Part shown: one piece after another, positions 1 to 8,140 of the stretch
How the letters are laid out: each line of letters opens with the position of its first letter
How positions within the stretch are numbered: the stretch's first letter is position 1
Assembly: GCA_910577675.1 (NCBI GenBank)
Contig: CAJTOR010000002.1
Span: 132,146 to 196,145 of the forward strand
Source: an uncultured Lachnospiraceae bacterium
GTDB taxonomy: Bacteria > Bacillota > Clostridia > Lachnospirales > Lachnospiraceae
Direction of reading: 5' to 3'
DNA length: 64,000 nt
Position numbers and translations under genes: made by a program
The notes under the pieces: generated by a model
Told to the model about the DNA's origin: nothing
What the model saw: only the letters and a program-made list of their open reading frames with translations
Database searches by the model: none

Positions 1-2
1 AA

Positions 3-389
3 GCAGCCAAAAACAGATATGATTTAGTATTGCGGAAACTCTATTATTCTTTTTGCGACTATAAAAAATACCCGGTTATGCAGTTGGCTTATCTGTGGAC
101 AAGGTTCCGGGAGGATTTAAAGCAGACAGAACTAGTTGTTACAGATTGGAAGAATTGGGCAACTTATATTGACCATTTGGATAAGCTAATTCCCGAAAAG
201 AAACTGGACTTGTTTTATTATCTGGTGGTGGATGGGGGATGGGTATATGAGGGGACAATTGAGGAGATAAAGGAAGTTTTAAAGGAATATCCCACATGGA
301 TGGAAGATTTTTACATTTTCCCCAAAAATTATTTATGGCTAATATGCCATTGTGACGATGGGGCTTGCATGTTCAGGGTGTGGAAATAG
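3..389 (+). CDS. Hypothetical protein, 5' end cut by the window edge
   Basis: This reading frame is open from base 3 to a stop at 387-389, so the real start is probably outside the window. A TTG at 30 could start a 119-residue version but has no convincing ribosome binding site. The protein is rich in Trp and Tyr and acidic in the middle, and ends in a segment with DFYIFPKNYLWLICHCDD that resembles the tail of some small SUKH/immunity-like proteins. That resemblance is only an impression. There is no signal peptide or membrane segment. It is followed by about 90 bases and then the kdgK promoter, so it does not look co-transcribed with kdgK. I do not recognise the function. Confidence 0.55.
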   Translation, partial: AAKNRYDLVLRKLYYSFCDYKKYPVMQLAYLWTRFREDLKQTELVVTDWKNWATYIDHLDKLIPEKKLDLFYYLVVDGGWVYEGTIEEIKEVLKEYPTWMEDFYIFPKNYLWLICHCDDGACMFRVWK

Positions 390-480
390 ATTGTTTTTGA
401 TTGGTGAAAAATTGATATTTCAGATGACAAAAAATAATAAAGTTACGTGGGTGGCTGTGGGCAGTTCCATGCCCGCATGG

Positions 481-543
481 TTGACAAGCGCATAAAAAAG
501 CGGTAAAATTATACAGGAAGGCTTGCCAGGCATTCTGGCAGGC
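481..543 (+). promoter_or_regulatory. Promoter and leader hairpin of kdgK
   Basis: TTGACA (481-486) and TAAAAT (504-509) are separated by 17 bases, a good housekeeping promoter. Just downstream, 521-529 and 535-543 form a 9-bp inverted repeat (GCTTGCCAG / CTGGCAGGC, one G-T pair). No T-run follows, so it is not a terminator. Its place at about +5 to +27 suits an operator for a uronate-responsive repressor or an mRNA 5' hairpin; that role is inferred. Confidence 0.6.
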
Positions 544-639
544 TTAAATAACAGGAACCCGCCAGGTGTACATATAAGTTATTGGCACTAACACGGGCAC
601 CAGGAAGGTGAATGTGAAATTTAAAAGGAGATAAAGGAT

Positions 640-1671
640 ATGGCAAAGGTAGTTACGATGGGGGAAATAATGCTCCGGCTGTCCACGCCGGGCAACGAGA
701 AATTTATTCAGGCGGATGAGTTTGATGTCTGCTATGGCGGCGGCGAGGCGAATGTTGCAGTTTCGCTTGCGAATTACGGGCATGATGCACAGTTTGTGAC
801 AAAGGTTCCAAAGAATCCGATCGGGGAGTGCGCCCTTGCCGCGCTGCGCAAGATGAATGTCGGGACGAAGCATATCGCGGTGGGGGGCGAAAGGCTTGGG
901 ATTTATTTCCTTGAAACCGGCTCGGCAATGCGCGCCTCCAATGTTGTGTATGACAGGGCACACTCATCAATTTCCACGGCGCTGCCTGCGGATTTTGACT
1001 TTGAAGAGATATTTAAAGATGCGGACTGGTTCCATTTTACGGGGATTACGCCTGCGGTTTCGGATGCGGCGGCAGAACTTACCGAGGTGGCTTTAAAGGC
1101 GGCAAAGAAAGCGGGGGTCAAGGTTTCCTGTGACCTGAATTTCCGCAAGAAACTCTGGAGTTCCGAGAAGGCTAAAGAGGTGATGACGAACCTGATGCAG
1201 TATGTGGACGTGTGCATTGGCAACGAGGAGGATGCGGAGAAGGTATTAGGCTTTAAGCCGGGAAATACCGACGTGACAAGCGGCGACCTCGAACTTTCGG
1301 GATATCAGGATATATTTAAGCAGATGGTTGCGAAATTTAATTTCGAGTATGTGATAAGTTCCCTGCGCGTCAGCCATTCCGCATCCGACAATGGATGGTC
1401 AGCCTGCATTTACAAGCGCGATACACAGGAATTTTACCATTCGCGCGAATACCATATCACTCCGATTGTGGATCGCGTTGGCGGCGGTGATTCCTTTGCG
1501 GCAGGTGTGATCTGCGGCATGCTTGACGGCAAGGAATTTAAGGATGCGCTGGAGTTCGGCGTGGCAGCTTCCGCCTTAAAACACACGATTCCGGGCGATT
1601 TCAACCTTGTGTCCCGCGCGGATGTGGAAAATCTTTGTGGCGGGGACGGGTCAGGCAGGGTACAGCGGTAA
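640..1671 (+). CDS. kdgK: 2-dehydro-3-deoxygluconokinase (PfkB family)
   Basis: Phosphorylates 2-keto-3-deoxygluconate with ATP to 2-keto-3-deoxy-6-phosphogluconate, a cytosolic step in uronate and pectin breakdown. The 343-residue length is normal for ribokinase-like sugar kinases. The substrate-binding glycine patch YGGGEANVAVSLANYG lies near residues 32-47 and the C-terminal signature GGGDSFAAG carries the catalytic base Asp284. The ATG follows AAAAGGAG. The next gene is kduI, which acts earlier in the same route, and this supports KDG rather than fructose or ribose as substrate. KduD and KDPG aldolase are not in the window. The tail CGGDGSGRVQR looks like an unstructured extension. Confidence 0.88.
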   Translation: MAKVVTMGEIMLRLSTPGNEKFIQADEFDVCYGGGEANVAVSLANYGHDAQFVTKVPKNPIGECALAALRKMNVGTKHIAVGGERLGIYFLETGSAMRASNVVYDRAHSSISTALPADFDFEEIFKDADWFHFTGITPAVSDAAAELTEVALKAAKKAGVKVSCDLNFRKKLWSSEKAKEVMTNLMQYVDVCIGNEEDAEKVLGFKPGNTDVTSGDLELSGYQDIFKQMVAKFNFEYVISSLRVSHSASDNGWSACIYKRDTQEFYHSREYHITPIVDRVGGGDSFAAGVICGMLDGKEFKDALEFGVAASALKHTIPGDFNLVSRADVENLCGGDGSGRVQR

Positions 1672-1732
1672 GTGTGAAAACGGAACGGACTGGAAGGTTT
1701 GTTTAAGGTTTTTTTGTGGGCTCGTTCCGTTA

Positions 1733-1777
1733 GCAGATTTGAAAATGAACCATTTTGAGGTTCATTTTCAAATCTGC
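1733..1777. repeat. Perfect 19-bp inverted repeat between kdgK and kduI
   Basis: The arms 1733-1751 and 1759-1777 are exact reverse complements, starting GCAGATTTGAAAATGAACC, with a 7-base loop. A second, outer pair (AACGGAACG near 1679-1687 and CGTTCCGTT near 1723-1731) lies just upstream. No T-run follows, so it is not a classical terminator. It could be an mRNA-stabilising or processing hairpin, or a small palindromic repeat element. Confidence 0.85.
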
Positions 1778-1883
1778 CAGTAGGAGGCGATGGCAGCTCC
1801 ACAGGGATTTATAGATTGTTTATGGCAGGAGAAGGTTTTGTATTGAGTGCGCTGCGGAAAGTGGCGGGAATGGAGGATTTGTT

Positions 1884-2747
1884 ATGGAACTTAGGACGGC
1901 GGCATCGCCTAAGGATGTGAAGCATTACACGACGGACAGGCTGCGCGAGGAATTTTTGATTGATGATCTTTTTGCGCCGGATGTGATTAAGCTTGTATAC
2001 AGCCATATCGACCGCATTATCACAGGTTCGGCTGTGCCGGTAAAGGGCGCTCTTAAACTTGCGGCGGGGGATGAACTTAGGGCGGAATATTTTTTGCAGC
2101 GCCGCGAGATGGGTGTTATTAATATCGGCGGCGATGGGATTATTGTGATTGACGGGAAGGAATACCGGGTAAACTATAAGGAAGGCATGTATATCGGCAT
2201 GGGGGCGAAGGATATCTCCTTTGCGAGTGCGGATGCGTCAGAGCCTGCAAAATTCTATCTAAACAGCGCACCGGCGCACAAAACCTATCCGACCGTCTTA
2301 ATCCGTGAGGAGGGCGAAGCGGGATCCGATGTTGTGATTGTAAAGCCGGAGAACAAGGTGGAACTTGGTTCGCTTGAGGAATCAAACCACCGCGTTATCT
2401 GCAAGTATATCCTGCCGGGACAGGTCGAAAGCTGCCAGCTTGTGATGGGTATGACAAAGCTGATGCCGGGTTCCGTATGGAATACGATGCCTTGCCACAC
2501 GCATGACCGCCGGATGGAAGTATATCTGTATTTTGATATGCCAAAGGATGCACTTGTTTTCCATTATATGGGTGAGCCGAATGAAACAAGGCATATTATT
2601 ATGCGCAATGAGCAGGCTGTAATCTCGCCTAGCTGGTCCATCCATGCGGGTTCCGGCACGCAGGCATACACCTTTATCTGGGGTATGGTCGGTGAAAATC
2701 AGGAATTTACGGATATGGACGGATGCGCGATGGGAGATTTGCGCTAG
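1884..2747 (+). CDS. kduI: 5-dehydro-4-deoxy-D-glucuronate isomerase
   Basis: Interconverts 5-keto-4-deoxyuronate, released from unsaturated uronates, and 3-deoxy-D-glycero-2,5-hexodiulosonate. Cupin-fold metalloenzyme of 287 residues; the E. coli enzyme has 278. The zinc ligands are visible as His205, His207, Glu212 and His254, in CHTHDRRMEVYLYFD and the later WSIHAG, at the same spacing as in E. coli KduI. The start is fixed by GGAGGA eight bases before the ATG. It lies downstream of kdgK, separated by a strong hairpin, and together they form a partial pectin/glycosaminoglycan uronate module. No lyase gene is adjacent. Confidence 0.92.
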   Translation: MELRTAASPKDVKHYTTDRLREEFLIDDLFAPDVIKLVYSHIDRIITGSAVPVKGALKLAAGDELRAEYFLQRREMGVINIGGDGIIVIDGKEYRVNYKEGMYIGMGAKDISFASADASEPAKFYLNSAPAHKTYPTVLIREEGEAGSDVVIVKPENKVELGSLEESNHRVICKYILPGQVESCQLVMGMTKLMPGSVWNTMPCHTHDRRMEVYLYFDMPKDALVFHYMGEPNETRHIIMRNEQAVISPSWSIHAGSGTQAYTFIWGMVGENQEFTDMDGCAMGDLR

Positions 2748-2860
2748 GGTATTTATGGAAAATATGAAAATGCTATGAAAAGCAGCTCTGTGTGCCGAAA
2801 AAGGAAATGTTATACCGTTGTGCCATGCGGCAAAATTACAGGAAAGAATGAGGAGTTGGC

Positions 2861-3733
2861 ATGAGAGATTTTGTGATAACAGCGGATTCAAACTGCGATC
2901 TGCCGCAGGAATATGTGGACGCGAACCAGATCGGTATTATTCCGCATTACTATGATATCGACGGGGTGACTTACGGTGACGAGAAGAACTTAACGCCAAA
3001 AGAATTCTACGATCTGATGCGCGCGGGGAAAATGCCGACAACGATGGCGAGCAATCCCGCCGTAATCAGGGACATGTTTAAGGCCTATGCGGACAGGGGG
3101 CTTGATGTGCTGCATTTTAGTTTTTCCTCGGCGCTAAGCGGCGGGCACAGCAATGTGGTCTGTGGGGCGGAGGAGATCTGTGAGGAAAACCCGGGGATGC
3201 AAATCCGTGTTGTCGATACGTTAAATGTATCGCTTGGCGAGGGCATGGTAGTGATGAAGGCAGTGCGCATGAAGAAAGAGGGAAAAAGCCTTTTGGAGAT
3301 TGCGGACTGGGTTGAAGCACACAAACAGGAATTCTGTGTTTATTTTGTGGTGGACGATCTGTTCCATCTGCATCGGGGCGGCAGACTCTCGAAAACCACG
3401 GCGATTGTTGGGAGCGTGTTAAATATCAAGCCGGTTCTTATTGTGGATGCGGAAGGAAAATTGGTAAATAATGGCACTGCGCGCGGACGCAAGAAAGCGC
3501 TGAATACGATTATTGACCGCGCGGTCGCAAGCATGGGGACGGAGTATCTTTCGGATGAATGGGATCTGTGTGTGGTGCACGGGGATGCCCCGGAAGATGC
3601 GAAGATGGTTGCGGATGTCCTGAAAGAAAAAACCGGAAAAACCGTGATGGTCAATACCGTAAGCCCAAGTATCGGGGCACATGCAGGTCCTGCGGCGCTC
3701 GGAATTCTCTGTATGGGAAAGAGCCGCGGGTAA
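2861..3733 (+). CDS. DegV family fatty-acid-binding protein
   Basis: DegV proteins bind a long-chain fatty acid and, in Firmicutes, some present it to the fatty acid kinase FakA. At 290 residues this is a normal single-domain member. Family features are the N-terminal ITADSNCDLP, a TSxP-like region around MPTTMASNPA, FSSALSGGHSN for carboxylate binding, and the HRGGRLSKTTA segment typical of the family. The start follows GAGGAG. No fakA gene is near, and the upstream kduI is about 110 bases away, so co-transcription is uncertain. The bound lipid cannot be told from sequence. Confidence 0.88.
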   Translation: MRDFVITADSNCDLPQEYVDANQIGIIPHYYDIDGVTYGDEKNLTPKEFYDLMRAGKMPTTMASNPAVIRDMFKAYADRGLDVLHFSFSSALSGGHSNVVCGAEEICEENPGMQIRVVDTLNVSLGEGMVVMKAVRMKKEGKSLLEIADWVEAHKQEFCVYFVVDDLFHLHRGGRLSKTTAIVGSVLNIKPVLIVDAEGKLVNNGTARGRKKALNTIIDRAVASMGTEYLSDEWDLCVVHGDAPEDAKMVADVLKEKTGKTVMVNTVSPSIGAHAGPAALGILCMGKSRG

Positions 3734-3780
3734 TTCTGCCTAAGGAAGTTTCAATCCTTTGTAACAATAATTGTAAAAAA

Positions 3781-3814
3781 GCCCTGTTTGGTGAAGAAAA
3801 GAGCCGGACAGGGC
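3781..3814 (+). terminator. Probable terminator after the DegV gene
   Basis: GCCCTGT (3781-3787) pairs with ACAGGGC (3808-3814) over a 20-base loop, followed by TTATATTG rather than a clean T-run. An A-run precedes it, so on the other strand it would read as a better terminator, although no minus-strand gene ends there. Confidence 0.45.
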
Positions 3815-3855
3815 TTATATTGTGAATCAATACAAAAAAAATAGGGGGTGGAACA

Positions 3856-5652
3856 ATGGCGGTTATCGGAATTGACCTTGGGACAACAAACAGTCTTGCC
3901 GCAATCTGGCGGGAGCAGAAAGTTATCCTGATCCCGGATGAGTCCGGAAATTATATGATACCAAGTATCGTGGCAGTTGACCAGGATGGAAATATCCTGA
4001 CGGGATATGCTGCGAGGGAGGAAGAACTGATAGACCCTGGGCGCTGTGCATCCAATTTTAAGCGTTTTATGGGCACGGGAAAATATTATGATCTGGCGGG
4101 ACAAAAGTTTTTGCCGGAGGAACTTTCCGCACTGATACTAAAAAGAATCAAGGAGGCGGCGGAAACTTTTTTGGGAGAGGAGGTTACGGAGGCAGTAATC
4201 AGTGTGCCCGCATATTTTAACAGCGACCAGAGATATGCCACAAAACTTGCGGCTCAGCTTGCTGGAATTGCGTGTGAGCGGATTATCAATGAACCTTCTG
4301 CGGCGGCACTTACTGCATGGGAGAAGGAAAAATTTGGAAAAAACAAAGAAGAATTAACTCTGAAAAACGAGGAGGAGGAAACCACTAACCAGTATATGCT
4401 GGTATTTGATTTTGGGGGAGGGACGCTTGACGTTTCGATTGTTGACTGCTTTGAAAACATTGTGGAGATAACTGCGATTGCCGGGGACAACCATCTGGGA
4501 GGAGCGGATTTTGATGAGGCGATTGCGGTTTCATTTTGTACACAGAATAAGCTTGACTGGGAAGCTCTTAGCGGGAAGGAGAAGATGGCGCTTATATTCG
4601 AGGGCAGGCGCTGTAAGGAGGCACTGACAGAACAAAAGGCGGTTACAATGATATACCGGCAGGGTGCAGAAAACCTATCGATGGAACTGACTGTGGAGAA
4701 GCTTTTTGAACTTGCACCGGGGCTGTTCAGGCGGATGAAAAATATTATTCTGCGCGCCGTTTCGGATGCGGGGTTGCAGCTTTCGGATATCTCGCAGGTT
4801 CTTCTTGCCGGGGGTTCAAGTCACATGCCCGCGGTAAGGATGTTTATAAGCCGCCTTTTCGGGCGAAAAATAGAGGCTTTGATGGAGCCGGATTTTCTGG
4901 TTGCAAATGGGATTGGCATTTACACCGGAATTAAGGAGCGCAAGGAGGAATTAAGGGATATTATTGTAACGGATGTGTGTCCGTTCTCGCTTGGAATCCA
5001 GGTGCAGGGGGATCTGGCGGACGGGAAGGGGAAGATGTGCATGATGATAGAGCGCAATAATATTCTGCCATGCCGCGTGACCAAGCATTTTGTTACAGCA
5101 TCAGAATTTCAGGAGAAAATTAATATTTTGGTCTATCAGGGAGAGAGTTACCATCCCGAACAAAACTTGAAAATTGGGGAATTGTGCTTTCCGGTTCCGA
5201 AAGCCCCGGCGGGGAAGGAGGGCGTTTTTATAACATTCACCTATAATATCAACGGGATTTTAGAGGTCTTTGCAGAAAGCGATTCGACCGGACAAAAAAA
5301 GAGTACCACGCTGGTCAGTGGACTTAGACAGCTATCAAAGGAGGAACTTTCCGAAAAAAGAGAGTGGCTTGAGGCACAGCAGCGTCTTTTACAGGAGGAA
5401 GAGGAGCGGGGAGCAATTCTTCTAATGGCGGAGAGGCTGTTTGCGGAAACATCGGGAGCACTCAGGGAGTATGTTGACCAAGTGATACAGTATTATAATT
5501 ATGAATGGAAAAGCAAATCGCCCGTGCGAATCCGAAGAGCGGGAAAAAGGGTGTTGCAGGCATTGCTCGCAGTGGATATGCGGTTAAAGCAGTCCATGTT
5601 TGATGAGAATATGTTTGAGGAGGAATTTGGATTGCAGGAAGAGGAAGAGTAA
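3856..5652 (+). CDS. Hsp70 family (DnaK-like) chaperone
   Basis: ATP-dependent chaperone-like protein of 598 residues. The nucleotide-binding domain is complete: GIDLGTTN at residues 5-12, VISVPAYFNSDQRYATK, FDFGGGTLDVS near 184-194 and LLAGGSSHMPAVR near 316-328. The substrate-binding half (about 375-510) is recognisable, with a short, charged helical lid ending in EEEFGLQEEEE. It is not the housekeeping dnaK: there is no grpE/dnaJ operon and the acidic insert after the second ATPase motif is unusual. The start follows TAGGGGGTGGAACA. A J-domain-like gene converges on it from the other side, so the two probably work together (inference). Confidence 0.85.
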   Translation: MAVIGIDLGTTNSLAAIWREQKVILIPDESGNYMIPSIVAVDQDGNILTGYAAREEELIDPGRCASNFKRFMGTGKYYDLAGQKFLPEELSALILKRIKEAAETFLGEEVTEAVISVPAYFNSDQRYATKLAAQLAGIACERIINEPSAAALTAWEKEKFGKNKEELTLKNEEEETTNQYMLVFDFGGGTLDVSIVDCFENIVEITAIAGDNHLGGADFDEAIAVSFCTQNKLDWEALSGKEKMALIFEGRRCKEALTEQKAVTMIYRQGAENLSMELTVEKLFELAPGLFRRMKNIILRAVSDAGLQLSDISQVLLAGGSSHMPAVRMFISRLFGRKIEALMEPDFLVANGIGIYTGIKERKEELRDIIVTDVCPFSLGIQVQGDLADGKGKMCMMIERNNILPCRVTKHFVTASEFQEKINILVYQGESYHPEQNLKIGELCFPVPKAPAGKEGVFITFTYNINGILEVFAESDSTGQKKSTTLVSGLRQLSKEELSEKREWLEAQQRLLQEEEERGAILLMAERLFAETSGALREYVDQVIQYYNYEWKSKSPVRIRRAGKRVLQALLAVDMRLKQSMFDENMFEEEFGLQEEEE

Positions 5653-5716
5653 AGTAAAAGTTTCCTGCAATCTTCCCTGTTGATTAACATGTGATATATT
5701 GCCCATTGTGAATTAC

Positions 5717-7705
5717 TTATTGATAATCTTTTTCGGGGGAATCGTTTCTTTTGGACTGGGCATAGAAGCGGTAGCAATATAAATTTTTGCATGCCGAATC
5801 TAAAAAATTGTCATCGTAGCCTGTTTTTCCAGTGATTACATGGAAGGCGGCGGATTCAAATTTCCATGAAATCAGGTCGTAAAAGACGGGGTGTGTCAGG
5901 CGGCAGAGAAGGTTTTCTTTTTTGCGGTAGAGAAGTACTCTATCCTCGAAAAAGCAGAAAGCATCCCCCGGTACGGCTTCTTTTTCGTGCTTTTGTGTGA
6001 CGAGGAGAAAATTAAAATGGGTCATGGCATTTGCGATTCTGCTAAGGAAGTCAAGTCCGGATAAATCAAAGGTGAGGTTCCCAAAGATTTTTTCAATTTC
6101 CATAATGCGCGCGGACTTGGCATGTCCAAAACCTGTTAGAACATTGTGTTTTCCTTCGCTAAGGGCGGGGATGGGAAAGACTTCTTTAAAGTATTCCTCC
6201 TCGATATGGGCATCTTCCCAGATAAGTTCCCGTTTGTAGCGCTTTTCGTATTCCGGGAAATAAAATTCGGTGGTCAGGTATCGGATGCAGTCCATTTCAA
6301 ATGGTGAGCTGCCACAAAAACATGTCCGCAAGAATTTCCACGAATCGTAATGCATCAGGCAGGGAACGGAGGAGAATGGGCGAAGGAGCCAGTTTCTAAA
6401 TGCCTGAAAGAAATCGGGGCGGCAAATAATTTTTTTCCATTCTTTTTTAGCAAGGTAGCGGTCTTTGATCCGTTCAAGGCGGGTGGCTAGTGGCACGTAG
6501 CAGGCATTATATATATAATTTTCATCAATATTATTGTCCATCAAATTTATAAAATCGCGTGTAAATTCCTGGCGAAGTTCGGAAAGTTCAAGGTATTGCT
6601 GGCGTTTTTGGACAAATTGGTGAAAAATTTCACGATTTTTTACCAATTGTCCGGATAAAGTGGCATCCAAAAAATCCGTCAGGCAGTCATAGATAAATTC
6701 TTTCCATAAAATTTCAGGGTCAAGAAGCAGTTCTGCGGCGGTTTCTGCAAGTGATTTGTCCCCGGCGGCATTGTTATCATCGTTTTTATCTGTATACGGA
6801 ACCGGTTGGTTTGCAGGGAGGAAGCTTGTGTATACTTTCTGGCAGAAAAGCACAATGCTGCGGGCTCTTTGGCAGTCCGGCCAGATTTCCAAATCCTTAA
6901 TGTATTCCCCATGCCTGGGGTTCTGGCTGAGAAGCTTTTTAATCTTTGCAAGAAGAGGATGCCCTGTGGTTTCATATACTGCTCCCTTATTATCTAAAAA
7001 GAAACCGTAAGCCATACAGAGGGCAAAATACAATTCCTGCCGGATGCCATCGCGCAGGTTTAAGGTTTCTTCCAATAACAGGTGGTATAATTCACTGAGA
7101 AATCGCTCCGTGTACTGCATCCTGTAAAAAGTGGGATGGCACACAATGCAGATCCAGTCCTGCTTTACCCAGGTAAGAAAAGGAATGTGGAAAAATTCTT
7201 TCTCATACGGAAGAAAAGGTGTTTCATTTCCGATCTGCAATTCATCCGCGATATCCTGCTCTGCATTTGTAATGCGAAGCAGGGCGGTATCCGTTTCAGG
7301 CGAGATTTCGTCATAGCGGCATCGGTAATAAATTAGCTGGATCAGGTCATAACAACTTTGTATGGAAAATTTTGTATTGATAAGATCGTCAATAAAATTG
7401 ACAGTTTCATCTTGTGGTTTAAGGGTCTTTTCACTGGAAAAATTGGAAATATTTTCCTCTTCTTCGGGAGGCGGGGAAGTAAGATAAGTTTTTTCTGCCT
7501 TAAAATCTTCTTCCTGGGATACCTGCGCACCTGTGCCTGCGGCGGCGGAGAGTGCAAGTTTATAAGCTTCGTGCAGGCGGGCAAATTCCTCCGGATGTGT
7601 TTCAACATGGTATAATTTGCTTAAATTTGCATAAGCGTGGCGGATTTTAGCCCGGTTCGCACCCTCTGGCAGTTCCAATATTTTATATGCTTCTTCTAGT
7701 AACAT
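5717..7705 (-). CDS. J-domain-like protein lacking HPD
   Basis: A 662-residue cytosolic protein. Its first 50 residues look like a J-domain (EEAYKILELPEGANRAKIR, then AYANLSKLYH and HPEEFARLHEAY), but the invariant HPD that stimulates Hsp70 ATPase is absent; the loop reads YHVETHPEEF. A variable linker covers about residues 55-100. The remainder is rich in Trp, Tyr and Phe, helical in appearance, and not recognised. The start follows AAGGGGG. The gene is convergent with the Hsp70-like gene, 64 bases apart at their 3' ends, which suggests a chaperone/co-chaperone pair. Without HPD it may bind Hsp70 differently or act as a scaffold. Confidence 0.7.
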   Translation of the reverse strand: MLLEEAYKILELPEGANRAKIRHAYANLSKLYHVETHPEEFARLHEAYKLALSAAAGTGAQVSQEEDFKAEKTYLTSPPPEEEENISNFSSEKTLKPQDETVNFIDDLINTKFSIQSCYDLIQLIYYRCRYDEISPETDTALLRITNAEQDIADELQIGNETPFLPYEKEFFHIPFLTWVKQDWICIVCHPTFYRMQYTERFLSELYHLLLEETLNLRDGIRQELYFALCMAYGFFLDNKGAVYETTGHPLLAKIKKLLSQNPRHGEYIKDLEIWPDCQRARSIVLFCQKVYTSFLPANQPVPYTDKNDDNNAAGDKSLAETAAELLLDPEILWKEFIYDCLTDFLDATLSGQLVKNREIFHQFVQKRQQYLELSELRQEFTRDFINLMDNNIDENYIYNACYVPLATRLERIKDRYLAKKEWKKIICRPDFFQAFRNWLLRPFSSVPCLMHYDSWKFLRTCFCGSSPFEMDCIRYLTTEFYFPEYEKRYKRELIWEDAHIEEEYFKEVFPIPALSEGKHNVLTGFGHAKSARIMEIEKIFGNLTFDLSGLDFLSRIANAMTHFNFLLVTQKHEKEAVPGDAFCFFEDRVLLYRKKENLLCRLTHPVFYDLISWKFESAAFHVITGKTGYDDNFLDSACKNLYCYRFYAQSKRNDSPEKDYQ

Positions 7706-7739
7706 CCGTGAATCCCCCTTGAAAAATATATTTGGATAA

Positions 7740-7768
7740 ATTATAATGGCTGCCGCGTATTTTTACAA
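7740..7768 (-). promoter_or_regulatory. Promoter of the J-domain-like gene
   Basis: Read on the minus strand, TTGTAA (7763-7768) and TATAAT (7740-7745) are 17 bases apart, about 35 bases before the start codon. Confidence 0.6.
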
Positions 7769-7877
7769 TAAGAAAATGGGCATTGGGTAGTACCACGGAC
7801 TTTGGCATCCAGATCTTTCGTTTAATTCCGCCAAGGTTGCGCAAATCTCAAATTTTAGAAATTTCACAAGATATTTC

Positions 7878-7906
7878 TTGAAATATTCGCGGGGAAACGA
7901 TATACT
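7878..7906 (+). promoter_or_regulatory. Promoter of tgt-yajC with a long leader
   Basis: TTGAAA (7878-7883), 17 bases, then TATACT (7901-7906). Transcription would start near 7913, leaving a 5' leader of about 230 bases before tgt. The leader contains GGGGTTAACCCC (7979-7990) and a 16-base string shared exactly with the pepT leader (8009-8024). I see no preQ1 riboswitch. The rest of the 7706-8140 gap holds no gene. Confidence 0.6.
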
Positions 7907-8140
7907 ATAGAAAGCGTGTCTTTTCCCGGGGAATCTTGGGGTGCCATTTTTTGGAAATCTGTATTTAACCTATTCAGGAGGGGTTAACCCCATCTGGCAA
8001 GCTGCGGTAGCAGCATAGGGATATGAAATTTCCTTTGACAAAGGGCGCTGCCAAGTATTCCATGTTGCCAGAAGTTCCGGGATTTCCGGGAAGACGGGGA
8101 GGACGGCGCGCAGAAATAAATTTAGGAAGGATTTCTTTCC

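Noticed and set aside
544..970. Two minus-strand frames opposite kdgK
   Set aside because: They are shadows of a highly conserved PfkB gene and have no start signals.
7786..7800. T-box-like sequence GGGTAGTACCACGG upstream of tgt
   Set aside because: It lacks the following terminator/antiterminator and any stem I, and it lies between the J-protein promoter and the tgt promoter, upstream of the tgt transcription start.
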